From Trileptium ribeirensis (taxonomy: Eukaryota > Nematoda > Enoplea > Enoplida > Thoracostomopsidae): a DNA stretch of 64,000 bases. The stretch lies in the NCBI GenBank assembly GCA_030248225.1, contig JASANE010005251.1, forward strand, positions 16,649-80,648, read 5' to 3'. Numbering within the stretch: the stretch's first letter is position 1; every line of letters starts with the position of its first letter. Below, piece after piece: positions 45,101 through 49,508 of this stretch. The translations under genes and the position numbers were made by a program. The notes below the pieces were generated by a model, which had not been told where the DNA came from, did not search any database, and saw only the letters and a list, made by a program, of their open reading frames with translations.

Positions 45101-45779
45101 TATTAAAAAATATTAAAAGATCATCATCATCTTTTCCAAAAACAAAAAAAATAAAATAGAATAAATAAAAAAATCGGTAAACTTACACGCTAACACTCTC
45201 AAAATTGAATTCGCCAGATGTCAGCTTAGTCGACTGCGAAATATATTTTTATTATTCAAATTTGAAATGAGTGGACGTAAGTGACTAAACTGCACCAGCC
45301 ACGAGCGAAACCTGATAATCAGGTCATAAGCTGGTTACCTGGATTTATCTTTACAAAATAGATTGTGTACTCAACGCCTCATCTAGATAGAATTTGAAAC
45401 TTCTTGGTGAGCAGAAATTCTGAAAAGCAATTTGTAAACATTGTCTAACTGTTTATTTGTTTTTTATATTTTATGTGAGGCGCCATGGGAAACGCTATTC
45501 CAACTACCGCCTATGTCTGTAGTTAACTCTGTTAATGATACTCTATGTTATCAAGTTACTTTACTTCATCCTAGAACGAGTCTGATATGGCAAAAGAAAC
45601 ATGCGGACTGCGAATTATTTGATAGTACGGCCATTATCAAAGCAAGCAAATCCGTAACACCAGATAAGCATTTTATAGCAGCATTCCGAGAAAGAATAAA
45701 ATTTATTTTTCCTCAAGTCCCGAGATTAGTATTAAGACATACTTTACAGAAAACTAGAAATTTCAGTGAAATAATATAA
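3002..45779 (+). CDS. GON4L: gon-4-like (GON4L / muscle wasted) gene, 5'-partial, 11 exons
   Basis: Gene model joining 3002-3191, 19784-20087, 21022-21108, 26795-26993, 30624-30816, 35716-35869, 36972-37091, 38064-39570, 43371-43538, 43575-43843 and 45480-45779. Every junction is GT-AG and every phase agrees, giving 1162 codons plus a stop after a split first codon. Residues 165-174 (FVQLTTQTWL) fit the family's HVQLLTQ block. Residues about 285-325 carry a YPELLP block and a FSDAE segment, followed by LLVLGYAQF, and residues 376-415 fit the PVLV...EW....PFWLK block. From family knowledge, GON4L is a nuclear co-repressor that works with YY1, SIN3A and HDAC1, and the fly protein sits in the histone locus body. 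The first exons are missing. The last three exons are inferred from splice phase, not from similarity. The introns are full of mobile elements. Confidence 0.72.
3192..4126. other. Start of the 16.6-kb intron, no feature recognised
   Basis: AT-rich intronic DNA. A 106-codon frame at 3285-3605 and a 70-codon minus-strand frame at 3889-4101 are open, but neither resembles a protein and neither has splice context. I see no repeat structure here. Confidence 0.5.
4127..4556. repeat. 430-bp inverted-repeat element, copy 1 (complete)
   Basis: The element starts TGAGCGGAGCT and ends AGCTCCGCTCA, a perfect 11-bp terminal inverted repeat. It has an internal CGTTCGTTCGTTCG tract and the phrase GAACCACTGAACCGATTTTA. 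There is no coding capacity. A second copy lies about 840 bp downstream in the same orientation. It is probably a non-autonomous DNA element, superfamily unknown. Confidence 0.75.
4557..4966. other. Spacer between the two 430-bp elements
   Basis: AT-rich DNA between the two copies. No open frame, tandem structure or recognised repeat was seen. Confidence 0.5.
4967..5372. repeat. 430-bp inverted-repeat element, copy 2 (3'-truncated)
   Basis: It starts TGAGCGGAGCG and follows copy 1 closely, with scattered substitutions and small indels, as far as the phrase TAATGCCACAG. It then lacks the right inverted terminus seen in copy 1. It lies in the same orientation as copy 1. Confidence 0.75.
5373..6384. 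other. Intronic DNA, nothing recognised
   Basis: AT-rich DNA without long open frames, tandem arrays or matches to the other repeat families of this window. Confidence 0.5.
6385..6665. repeat. Interspersed repeat family B, 5' portion
   Basis: It matches 34525-34790 over its whole length: the block TTAAATTCCG, TTTGATTTGGGGTCTGG and the ending TCTCTGGTTGGTTTT occur in the same order and spacing. The rest of the family-B element is missing, and a GC-rich block follows. Confidence 0.7.
6666..9000. other. GC- and CpG-rich intronic block, no gene recognised
   Basis: Base composition shifts noticeably here, with many CG dinucleotides compared with the AT-rich flanks. Short frames exist (77 aa at 6844-7077, 113 aa minus at 8081-8422, 83 aa minus at 8586-8837), but none resembles a known protein. 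Short hairpins occur, for example around 8515-8580. It could be a large old insertion. Confidence 0.4.
9000..9880. repeat. Decayed tandem repeat, monomer about 160-175 bp
   Basis: The phrase CGTCGGGTTT...ATTCCGA, or a close variant, recurs near 9194, 9366, 9534 and 9694. Each copy is accompanied by AAACTGC.AAAGTTTCA and TTCCTGGAATAAATCCTG-like phrases at similar offsets. Spacing is about 172, 168 and 160 bp. The copies are strongly diverged, so this is an old satellite-like array of at least four units. Confidence 0.65.
9881..10620. other. CpG-rich block between tandem array and hairpin region
   Basis: It continues the CpG-rich composition of its neighbours. A 64-codon minus-strand frame (9987-10181) and an 82-codon plus-strand frame (10373-10621) show no family resemblance, and I regard them as chance. 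Confidence 0.4.
10621..12830. repeat. Hairpin-rich region
   Basis: Many GC-rich stem-loops lie in AT-rich DNA. Examples are CGAGTATGGC/GCCATACTCG near 12757-12785, GCTGTTCG/CGAACAGC near 12557-12580, CCAGTG/CACTGG near 12484-12503, and imperfect stems near 10752-10786 and 10828-10870. No open frame of interest is present. Its function is unknown. Confidence 0.55.
12831..13723. repeat. Region with recurring GCCTTTATGGCC-like motif and a TA microsatellite
   Basis: Variants of GCCTTTATGGCC occur near 12950, 13040, 13230 and 13305. A TA-rich microsatellite (TATGTATATATATATA) lies near 13350-13372. Small open frames here are not convincing. Confidence 0.4.
13998..14350. repeat. Minisatellite of about 45 bp, eight units, each a potential hairpin
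   Basis: Units begin near 13998, 14045, 14091, 14137, 14182, 14227, 14263 and 14307. Each contains TTGACCATT followed by GTGGTCAG, so TGACCA and TGGTCA can pair within a unit. The middle units are the most alike. The array abuts a family-B repeat. Confidence 0.85.
14370..14859. repeat. Interspersed repeat family B, 3' portion
   Basis: It matches 34783-35253 in order, from AGTAAAATGATAAA through the shared block GAGAGCTGATTGGCTGTGCA to CTCGATAGAGTT.CTAGT. The 5' half of the family is absent. The 45-bp minisatellite sits immediately upstream. Confidence 0.75.
15001..15574. repeat. Element with poly-G/poly-C inverted termini
   Basis: The left end reads GGTCG followed by a G run and CTACAT. The right end reads ATGTAG, a C run and CGACC, which is its inverted complement. 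About 540 bp of non-coding DNA lies between. No clear target duplication is visible, so the boundaries are provisional. Confidence 0.5.
15680..15930. repeat. C-rich short tandem array (GTGTAGCCCCCCCGACTT-type units)
   Basis: Irregular units of about 20-25 bp combine GTGTAG, a C run of variable length and GACTTCAG or GACTTA. The array contains the same terminal motif as the neighbouring poly-G/C-ended element, so the two are probably related. Open frames through it are artefacts of the repeat. Confidence 0.7.
16306..17371. repeat. 1-kb interspersed repeat family A, copy 1
   Basis: It shares ordered blocks with 56706-57686 and 59340-60512. These run from TCCAATACAACC.AGCAAAAG at the left, through AAACTGTGCGAGCAGTATCA and TTATCATCATTATCAT, to a right end of GGTTCCGG-type phrases finishing GGTTATTCCCTG. 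No conserved open frame survives among the copies, so it is probably non-autonomous. Confidence 0.8.
17372..19783. other. End of the first large intron, nothing recognised
   Basis: AT-rich intronic DNA up to the acceptor tttttag at 19783. Short open frames at 18553-18811 have no family resemblance. No repeat family of this window was recognised here. Confidence 0.5.
19784..20087 (+). CDS. GON4L: GON4L exon 2 of model
   Basis: The acceptor is ATTTTTAG|A, which completes the split codon from 3191. The donor is CGACAG|GTTAGT in phase 0. The exon encodes 101 whole codons without a stop, including ALPEPTSKLMSLCLPNVAP and ending FLPFEYAQLAEQMRQ. In GON4L relatives, a segment of the type F...Q...LQ.QM.Q directly precedes the HVQLLTQ block, and the next exon here supplies that block. 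Confidence 0.8.
20088..21021. other. Intron of 934 bp
   Basis: An AT-rich intron with a short direct repeat (GCAAATCACGATRTGTCAAAA at about 20275 and 20311) and no coding potential. Confidence 0.6.
21022..21108 (+). CDS. GON4L: GON4L exon 3, HVQLLTQ-type block
   Basis: A small exon of 29 whole codons in phase 0-0, between acceptor TTATAG and donor ATG|GTAGGT. It begins FVQLTTQTWLFCSGHTG and ends ESCCQWM. The HVQLLTQ block is a recognisable landmark of GON4L proteins and falls exactly where expected after the QMRQ ending of the preceding exon. It is the key piece identifying the gene. Confidence 0.8.
21109..21545. other. Intron start, nothing recognised
   Basis: Non-coding DNA. A longer frame (21049-21372) overlapping it is simply read-through of the exon into the intron. 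Confidence 0.5.
21546..21646. mobile_element. Short MITE family D, 101 bp, GGCTCTCCA ends
   Basis: It begins GGCTCTCCATTCGCTGAAAA and ends TTTGGAGAGCC, with a 9-bp terminal inverted repeat GGCTCTCCA/TGGAGAGCC. The inside carries GCCAGGGGGCATGAAC. A longer relative is at 31761-32158 and a fragment at 36358-36470. The target-site duplication is not clear. Confidence 0.7.
21735..22831 (-). pseudogene. Decayed LINE (non-LTR retrotransposon) ORF2 C-terminus with RNase H
   Basis: On the minus strand, a frame from 22831 contains AIVCFTDGSRLDHANTAG, fitting the first catalytic aspartate of RNase H (TDGS). Further on, after frameshifts, come a degenerate SEVIAID-like segment and VTLAWIPGHSDFTGNEIADD, the C-terminal WxPGH..xGNE.AD signature. 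Several stops and shifts interrupt the frame, and only the 3' end of the element is present. The RNase H domain points to an I/R1/Jockey-type LINE. The fragment lies antisense in a GON4L intron and is certainly inactive. Confidence 0.75.
22832..23329. other. Intronic DNA upstream of the LINE fragment
   Basis: AT-rich. It may include further decayed LINE sequence, since it is directly upstream of the RNase H fragment on the minus strand, but no reverse transcriptase motif could be read. Confidence 0.35.
23330..23790 (-). repeat. Interspersed repeat family C, reverse-oriented copy
   Basis: Its reverse complement matches 32420-32510 in phrases such as ACAACTTTTTTGTG.GACCAC and ATGGTTCATC.ACC. 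Relatives are at 28915-29715, 32330-32770, 34240-34490, 39735-40815 and 58300-59150. Boundaries are approximate. Confidence 0.5.
24195..24297. repeat. Inverted repeat of 18 bp with a 67-bp loop
   Basis: The arm GTTCTCATTGTATCCGAT at 24195-24212 is nearly the reverse complement of ATCGGATACAATGTGAAC at 24280-24297, with one mismatch. It could be the two ends of a tiny MITE. Confidence 0.6.
25070..25440. repeat. Interspersed repeat family E, copy 1
   Basis: It parallels 58620-58965 over about 350 bp. Shared ordered phrases include CCCACCTTCCAA, GATATTAATTACCAC, AGTATTTTTAAGCAAAAT, TTTGAAATTTTC and GAGAATGAAC. It is non-coding. Confidence 0.7.
25441..26794. other. Remainder of the 5.7-kb intron
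   Basis: Mostly unremarkable. At about 26560-26650 there are phrases (GTTCAAGCCTGGGAACC, CAGGGTCCC) that recall MITE family D, and open frames at 26138-26394 look like chance. Confidence 0.4.
26795..26993 (+). CDS. GON4L: GON4L exon 4
   Basis: The acceptor is TTGTTTCAG|CAC and the donor is CGAG|GTGAGC in phase 1. It holds 66 codons beginning HNLDKLATMSAAGCASFFRP and continuing FNLESSLNLMNSNK, then YYDPTFYLNLLRTRPRIR. GON4L proteins have a conserved segment around (C/F)NL..AL.L after the HVQLL block, and this fits in order and spacing. Confidence 0.8.
27767..28139. mobile_element. hAT-type MITE (357 bp) with 8-bp target duplication
   Basis: The element at 27775-28131 starts CAAGGGCGTAGCCAGG and ends CCGGCTACGCCCTTG. 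It is flanked by GCCAAATA (27767-27774) and GCCGAATA (28132-28139), an 8-bp duplication with one mismatch. C/A-starting ends plus an 8-bp duplication are typical of hAT. It landed inside an older ATTCGG-rich repeat. The interior has G and C runs and no gene. Confidence 0.8.
28109..28555. repeat. Recent tandem duplication, two units of about 223 bp
   Basis: 28109-28332 and 28333-28555 are almost identical. The differences seen are one base in GCGTTGC/GCGTTTC and one base in a poly-A run. Each unit starts with the last bases of the hAT-type MITE and continues through ATTCGGCCGAATA palindromes to GGTCGAGTTCAGG. Confidence 0.9.
28556..28872. mobile_element. ATTCGG-rich hAT-like remnant, right end
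   Basis: Palindromic ATTCGGTCGAATATTCGG runs occur at 28770-28860, and the end reads GGCACATCCCTAG. Its reverse, CTAGGGATGTGCC, looks like a hAT terminus. The left end of this older element is probably disrupted by the younger MITE at 27775. It is non-coding. Confidence 0.55.
28915..29715 (+). repeat. Interspersed repeat family C, long copy
   Basis: It shares many ordered phrases with 39735-40815: GATGGATTT, GATAGCAAAAGT, AATACAATGGCTTTG/GATACGATTG, TTTACGGTC.A.GAA.CC, AACTCGATTT and TTGTTTGGTTA. It ends near a TCACCCTCGCTTGCGAGTTACTAG-like phrase shared with other copies. No protein was recognised. Confidence 0.65.
29716..30623. other. Intronic DNA before GON4L exon 5
   Basis: Unremarkable apart from a GGGGGGGGG run near 30121-30130. 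A 70-codon frame at 29821-30033 is not recognised. Confidence 0.4.
30624..30816 (+). CDS. GON4L: GON4L exon 5, YPELLP block
   Basis: The acceptor is TTGCTTTCCAG|GT and the donor is AAACG|GTATGA in phase 2. The first two bases complete the codon from exon 4. It encodes ARIPAVVCYKVASCRAFIYP, then ELLPMSG, a lysine-rich stretch (DTKKKKRTKIKRS) and MYRFSDAEKR. Family members have a short F.YP.LLP motif, then basic residues, then FT..ED.LL, and this exon carries all three in order. Confidence 0.85.
30817..31760. other. Intronic DNA with imperfect CTCGGCTCTTCAT repeats
   Basis: Phrases like GGCTCGGCTCTTCAT, AACCATGTC and GGCTCT recur at 30895-31000 and 31515-31600. A 197-codon frame (31279-31872) runs across this DNA and into MITE family D, so it is not a gene. 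Confidence 0.4.
31761..32158. mobile_element. MITE family D, 398-bp member
   Basis: It starts with the same GGCTCTCCATTCGCTGAAAA as 21546 and ends TTTGGAGAGCC. The inside contains three GCCAGGGGG-type phrases with ATGAACC, probably from internal duplication, and a central AT-rich insert. It is non-coding. Confidence 0.7.
32330..32770. repeat. Interspersed repeat family C, fragment
   Basis: It shares phrases with 28915-29715 and 39735-40815, including GAATACAATGGCTTTG and ATGAACCCGATTTT. Ends are approximate. Confidence 0.55.
32771..34239. other. Intronic DNA, nothing recognised
   Basis: AT-rich. Short frames at 33328-33540 and 33782-33970 are not recognised. No tandem arrays. Confidence 0.45.
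34240..34497. repeat. Interspersed repeat family C, fragment
   Basis: It contains GTCGACGAACTCGATTT and AGGGTGGTACCTGCATCA, similar to phrases in 29380-29620. It directly precedes a family-B element, which may have inserted into it. Confidence 0.45.
34498..35253. repeat. Interspersed repeat family B, fullest copy
   Basis: It begins near the hairpin GTGTGTTGCAAAGCAACACAC (34502-34522) and runs to CTCGATAGAGTTGCTAGT. Its 5' part matches 6385-6665 and its 3' part matches 14370-14859, so it links the two partial copies into one family of about 750 bp. Frames of 65 and 102 codons inside are not conserved. Confidence 0.75.
35716..35869 (+). CDS. GON4L: GON4L exon 6, SANT-like fold region
   Basis: The acceptor is TTTTGCAG|G, completing CGG from exon 5. 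The donor is ATGAAA|GTTAGT in phase 0. It encodes LLVLGYAQFCHLDG, then MIQQHLLPRLPLRTIRNAVY. Relatives read LLALGL.HF at this place, followed by I...LL....T...L..RI, which matches in order and spacing. Confidence 0.85.
36358..36470. repeat. MITE family D fragment
   Basis: It has GAGCTCTCCACATTGGGG at the left and GCAAAATTTTGAGCTACCCC plus CTGGTTCATCG on the right, diverged from 21546-21646. No clean right terminus was seen. Confidence 0.45.
36972..37091 (+). CDS. GON4L: GON4L exon 7
   Basis: Forty whole codons in phase 0-0, between acceptor TTTTTAG|C and donor TTGGAT|GTACGT. It encodes GQIPKYPVRVQRVEQNEVSL, followed by EW and ending FRVPWLD. The vertebrate protein has a QLPVLV.C...I..H.W..P....RLPFWLK segment here, and the pattern of prolines, valines and tryptophans agrees. 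Confidence 0.85.
37092..38063. other. Intron of 972 bp
   Basis: A T-rich intron with no repeat family recognised. A 79-codon minus-strand frame (37610-37849) is AT-driven noise. Confidence 0.6.
38064..39570 (+). CDS. GON4L: GON4L exon 8, very large, with acidic tract
   Basis: The acceptor is TTATTATAG|TGC in phase 0, with the upstream in-frame TAG falling exactly on the splice site. It encodes 502 codons without a stop. The first half carries a Cys pair (KKCPVCSK). From about 39146 to 39500 the protein is almost only Asp, Glu, Asn, Gly and Ser, a long disordered acidic tract. If unspliced, the frame ends at 39575. I favour the donor TTTAG|GTTAGA at 39570 (phase 1) because it joins in phase to 43371. 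A weaker in-phase donor is at 39528. Confidence 0.75.
39735..40815 (+). repeat. Interspersed repeat family C, longest copy
   Basis: It begins near CTGGGGGTGGGGGATTCTTG and runs to CGTTCGCTCTGTTGCATC-like end phrases. It shares ordered phrases with 28915-29715 and 58300-59150. No protein was recognised. The copies differ by many substitutions, so the family is old. Confidence 0.6.
41203..42090. mobile_element. hAT-type MITE with minisatellite ends and 8-bp target duplication
   Basis: The element at 41211-42082 (872 bp) begins TAGAGTTGCA and ends TGCAACTCTA. It is flanked on both sides by CTACACGG (41203-41210 and 42083-42090), a perfect 8-bp target duplication as made by hAT transposases. Both subterminal zones are tandem arrays of a unit of about 30 bp centred on CCGGGTCCGGGTATTT: about 41221-41395 and 41868-42060. 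The centre has no gene. Frames through the arrays are repeat artefacts. Confidence 0.9.
42337..42475 (+). repeat. Degenerate tRNA-derived SINE
   Basis: It reads like a tRNA-type head (TAGCCCAGAGGTTCAAACGG, a weak A box, then GCGTTCAAAGC, a weak B box about 49 bp later). The body phrase GGGTGACCCATCCTTCATCT, followed by CCGGGATCGGTA, is a formula seen in several invertebrate SINEs. No poly-A tail or target duplication was identified. Confidence 0.5.
43371..43538 (+). CDS. GON4L: GON4L exon 9 (tentative)
   Basis: An open frame containing SELETSFRLLPGANVINC and a Cys cluster (CKDATCGSCC). The acceptor at 43370 (GGAACCAG) has a poor pyrimidine tract but matches phase 1 from 39570. Three phase-1 donors are possible, after 43484, 43517 or 43538. 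The last would leave a 36-bp intron, and the middle one a more ordinary 57 bp. No similarity to the known family was recognised, so this is a splice-logic call. Confidence 0.5.
43575..43843 (+). CDS. GON4L: GON4L exon 10, basic cluster
   Basis: The acceptor is AACTTTCAG|GC and the donor is GATGAG|GTTAGC in phase 0. The open frame begins QFITSSRYTSNDDGG, has a proline patch (VPPTGPGPPACC) and a likely nuclear-localisation cluster (KARRKRTKRQ), and ends DDIEWALCGHISEDE. Its composition is coding-like, and it joins in phase on both sides. The longer 85-codon frame here is an off-frame shadow. Confidence 0.6.
43844..45479. other. Intron of 1.6 kb, no feature recognised
   Basis: A minus-strand frame of 90 codons (43924-44196) is open but not recognised. 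The rest is AT-rich. Confidence 0.4.
45480..45779 (+). CDS. Possible terminal exon of the GON4L model
   Basis: A 99-codon open frame ending at TAA (45777-45779), preceded by a T-rich tract and TATGTGAG|GCG in phase 0, which fits exon 10. It begins APWETLFQLPPMSVVNSV, and its last third, FRERIKFIFPQVPRLVLRHT, has the FP....L...L pattern of a CUE/UBA-type helical bundle. I do not recognise it as GON4L. It could be the last exon of that gene or an exon of another gene. Confidence 0.42.
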   Translation, partial: APWETLFQLPPMSVVNSVNDTLCYQVTLLHPRTSLIWQKKHADCELFDSTAIIKASKSVTPDKHFIAAFRERIKFIFPQVPRLVLRHTLQKTRNFSEII

Positions 45780-45982
45780 TTCCTTTCATTGTATAGATTT
45801 TCTAAATTTTAAACACTAGCCTGGTTCTCTGAAACCCTATTTTGATACCATGATAAGGTCCCAAATACGGAGTGCTGCTTTATTTCGCTTGGAATAATCG
45901 GGTCCAATGCACGATATAAATTTACTATTTTTATCTAGTTTCCTAAACGCACGGTAAAACTACCATTAAATGTGATTAAAGC

Positions 45983-46254
45983 TTAACCCTTTCATGTCCA
46001 AATTAATTCGAGTATCGTGCAATATTTGACAAGCTCAAGCCTGCGCCAGGGATCGAACCCGAAACGTACGGTTGAAACTTGTGTACACAAACCACTGAGC
46101 TATCTGAGAGCTGTTGCTTGGTTCTTTAAGGAACCTCACAATGCGAGCGAACAACAACGCACGTTCAAACGTACGATATACGACAAACTCAGTAAAAACA
46201 ATGAGTCGCAATATGCGATGGGTCCATTTGGACCTTACGGGCATGACAGGGTTA
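45983..46254 (-). mobile_element. TTAA-type (piggyBac-like) MITE with tRNA-like boxes, copy A
   Basis: The left end is TTAACCCTTTCATG. The right end is CATGACAGGGTTA, with the final TTAA mutated. TTAA plus CCCT ends are typical of piggyBac. On the minus strand, 46112-46039 reads GATAGCTCAGTGGTTTG (A box) and GGGTTCGATCCC (B box) about 44 bp apart, as in a tRNA gene. The D-stem and acceptor stem do not pair, so it is not an intact tRNA. Confidence 0.75.
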
Positions 46255-46278
46255 GTTGTGCGATTGGTTAATTTTTAA

Positions 46279-46550
46279 TTAACCCTTTCATGCCTGAATT
46301 AATTTGAGTATCGTGCAATGTTTGACAAACTCAAGCCTGCGCCAGGGATCGAACCCGAAACGTACAGTTGAAACTTGTGTACACAACCACTGAGCTATCT
46401 GAGAGCTGTTACTCGGTTCTTTAAGGAACCTCACAATGCGAGCGAACAACAACGCACGTTCAAACGTACGATATACGACAAACTCAGTAAACACAACGAG
46501 TCGCAATGTGCGTTGGGTCTATTTGGACCTTACGGGTATGACAGGGTTAA
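46279..46550 (-). mobile_element. TTAA-type (piggyBac-like) MITE with tRNA-like boxes, copy B
   Basis: The same length (272 bp) and orientation as copy A, with a repeat offset of 296 bp. It starts TTAACCCTTTCATGCC and ends GGTATGACAGGGTTAA, so both TTAA sites are intact. The tRNA-like segment is at 46406-46335 on the minus strand. The few differences from copy A indicate recent activity or local duplication. Confidence 0.8.
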
Positions 46551-49508
46551 TCAATGAAGTTTTATCAACATACCAACTACTCAGGTCCTTTTCCAAGATT
46601 TACATTCCATCGTACAATGTAAAAATGCTATTTATTAACGTGATCTAGTTATTGAATAAACAAATAAATACATCATAATATGTTTTGTCTTCGACGCGAC
46701 GGTTAACATTTGCCTTGAAATCCCGCAGTATATAGGCTTTTGGTACTAAACTCCGCGGGAGAACAGTTTCGTTCAACGTAACCACTTCGTATTCTGAAAG
46801 TAGTAGGGCACTAAGAATATGATCATAAGATTATCTTCCATATAAGCTTTTCTCATGGAACGATATCTTAGTGAACACTTATTGGGAAAATAGCAATCTG
46901 AAATCCCTACTGGACACAACACACACTCAGTGAACTCCAAGGTAATTAGATTTAAGATCAAAATAGCTCCATGCAATTGGACCATTTGACAGAACCGAGT
47001 CACACAATAGAAACGAAGTCATAACCTGCGCTTTGCAGGACGAATCAAAAAATGAATTAAATTGTACTTGAAGGGAAATTAGTAAATTTCAGCTTCGTTG
47101 AGCGTATACCCTAAATTCCATGCGGGCATTATATTCTAGAATATTTTTCCTTATTAGCAATTATCGTGCAAGTGACCATTACTACATTTAGTATATTATA
47201 CCTTATGAACCATTTCACAACACCACCTTGATGCAGAAAGGGTTCTACCCCGCCAAAAACACTGTTTTCCAAAACAAAATTGTGCGGACACAGCAAGCCT
47301 AACAGCAACGCTCAATTTATAGCTAGGGTAATCATCTTCGGCATAATGTTAATGGGATGTTTTATTTAATCATCCTCAGTGGTGTTTCGTCTTAAATATC
47401 AGCCACGTTACAAGTTCTGCTGTCCTTAAAATACTCACTCAACGGTCTAGCTACACATACGGCTCAGCGCAAAGCCCTGGCATCTGGGTAACTTTATAAT
47501 AAATAGTCTAAAATGGCACAAAAACGAATATAAGACACAAAGGCATCCATCACCACTGTTTGATGACTTATGTCTAGCTTAATAACTACTATTTGTACAC
47601 GATTCGTTACAGAGGCGATGCCACAACATACTGTATGGCCACCAGTAAGATTTATTTTACCTACCTCAGACTTCACCAGTTTATTTAAAGCAAATAAGCA
47701 TTGGAACAAGTATGCTCGCACTTAGTTTGTTCATTAGGATAGACTGACATATTCCTATCCAAAGAAAACTAATGGATAACACCAAATTCATAACACTTAC
47801 AGTCGTTCAGTAAAATTTTTTTCAGATTTTCAATAATAGAATTTTCAGCAAAAAAATCTTTCTGGCAGTTATTCTGGCAGATTTCACTAAGGTTTGAACC
47901 TAATATAAAATGTAGTAGGTGCAGTTTATAATTTCCTATTGTTCATAAAAATACGTTGTTGCAAAGAAACAACCAACGCAGTGCGATGAATACTGTTATC
48001 TTAGAACTGTTATAAAAGCGGATGCTCAATAAAAACCACAATAGTTACGGTATAATACTTGCTTCAAACGGATTTTCTGTGGTTACCAGAGGCTAATATT
48101 CGCCAAAATTATTGCCAATAAGTCACAGAATAAATAACGCAGTTCAAAATAGGGTAAGCTTCCGAGATACGGTAAGGCCAACACTTTTTCATACTCGGAT
48201 GTGCCGCGATTATGTCCAAGACACAAAGAACAGTATTAGCCAAAAATCCAGATTGATTAGAATGTCGATAACATAGAAACACGAAGCTGTGATGATACGT
48301 ATTGGAAACTGAAATTCAATCTTATCATAATAAAATATGTGAAATCTTATGCAAATATTCTCCGAAAATGTAGCTAAGCCTGTTTGCAACAGGGCATTTA
48401 ACTCAGAAAGCTATACCAAAACACTGCAGATTATAGGGAACTTCTCAAAACCATCATATGTGGGATAAACTCTTTTTTTATTATTATTTTTTAACTAGCA
48501 TTAGGCAAACGTGTTTACTATAGTTTATTGGCATGATAACCTCGTTTCATTCATATAACGCTGTAGGTTTACGTGTTTATCGTTGTGTGCCCGTGCGTGT
48601 AGAACCTATGATATTTGGCAAATGAATAACTGTTTTATCTTAATGACCTTTAGCTCGTGGTGTTATCGTATGTACGTAAATACGTCGACATCCTTGGTCA
48701 ACTTTTCTTACAAATGACTAAAACACCTCCATAATAGCATGATCGATATAAAAATGACTCGGATAAAATCTAGCCGTTTGAATCTCGCTGAAAGATTTAA
48801 CGGACTCATAACCACAGATTGATCTATTGTTATAATTGTACGAAATTGTATAAACTATAACCGAGTACTTATTTGTATTAATACAATGAATTTTGCTGTA
48901 ATATGTTGTAGCATTTCGTATTCTGTTACTCGTATTATTCCTGTTCTCGTATTATTCGTGAAAACATGCTATAATGCAATGTATATGTATACTGCCGGCC
49001 GGGTTTGGTGGGGTAATGCGCGGTAGCTTATCAGTCCGCCCGTACTCGCCTTGGTATTATTTCACTTTGCTATTTGTACAAGCTATAAAATTACATGACG
49101 GCGCGTAATGGGAGGATAGTAAGCTTAGTACAACTGCGAGAAAAATTGGTGTACTGAGAAACCTGTGCCGACCACCCCTACCCTTAGCGTTTGTAATTAT
49201 GGTTGAATCTTGTAACACCTGCCATTGCATATGGGTAATACTGTGTCAACCTTACAATCAAACGATCTGCCATCTTAAAATACCGTAAGAATGATCTACC
49301 TAGTAATTATCCTTAAAATTCATTCAATGAAAACCGTACTGTCAGACCCATTAATCTCATCACCCGTATACAATAACGTTTGTGGCTATGATGCAGTATG
49401 ATTAATTGAAATATTTAAAACATTAAAAATACTGAACCATTCTAACTCATCTATATGCTATAAATCTTATCTATATCTATAAATATTTCTTTACGCCGTA
49501 TTTCGAAA
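46551..49508. other. 3-kb AT-rich stretch, nothing recognised
   Basis: No exon, tandem array or repeat family of this window was recognised. Minus-strand frames of 76 codons (46773-47003) and 75 codons (47494-47721) are not identified. AATAAA at about 46655 could serve as a poly-A signal for the upstream gene, but nothing ties it to a transcript. Confidence 0.4.

Noticed and set aside
46035..46112. A functional tRNA gene
   Set aside because: The A and B boxes are good, but the D-stem and acceptor stem do not pair, and the segment is repeated inside a TTAA-ended MITE.
49015..49075. A tRNA-like or SINE head (GGTGGGGTAATGCGCGGTAGC)
   Set aside because: Only a vague A-box likeness. No B box at the right distance was found.
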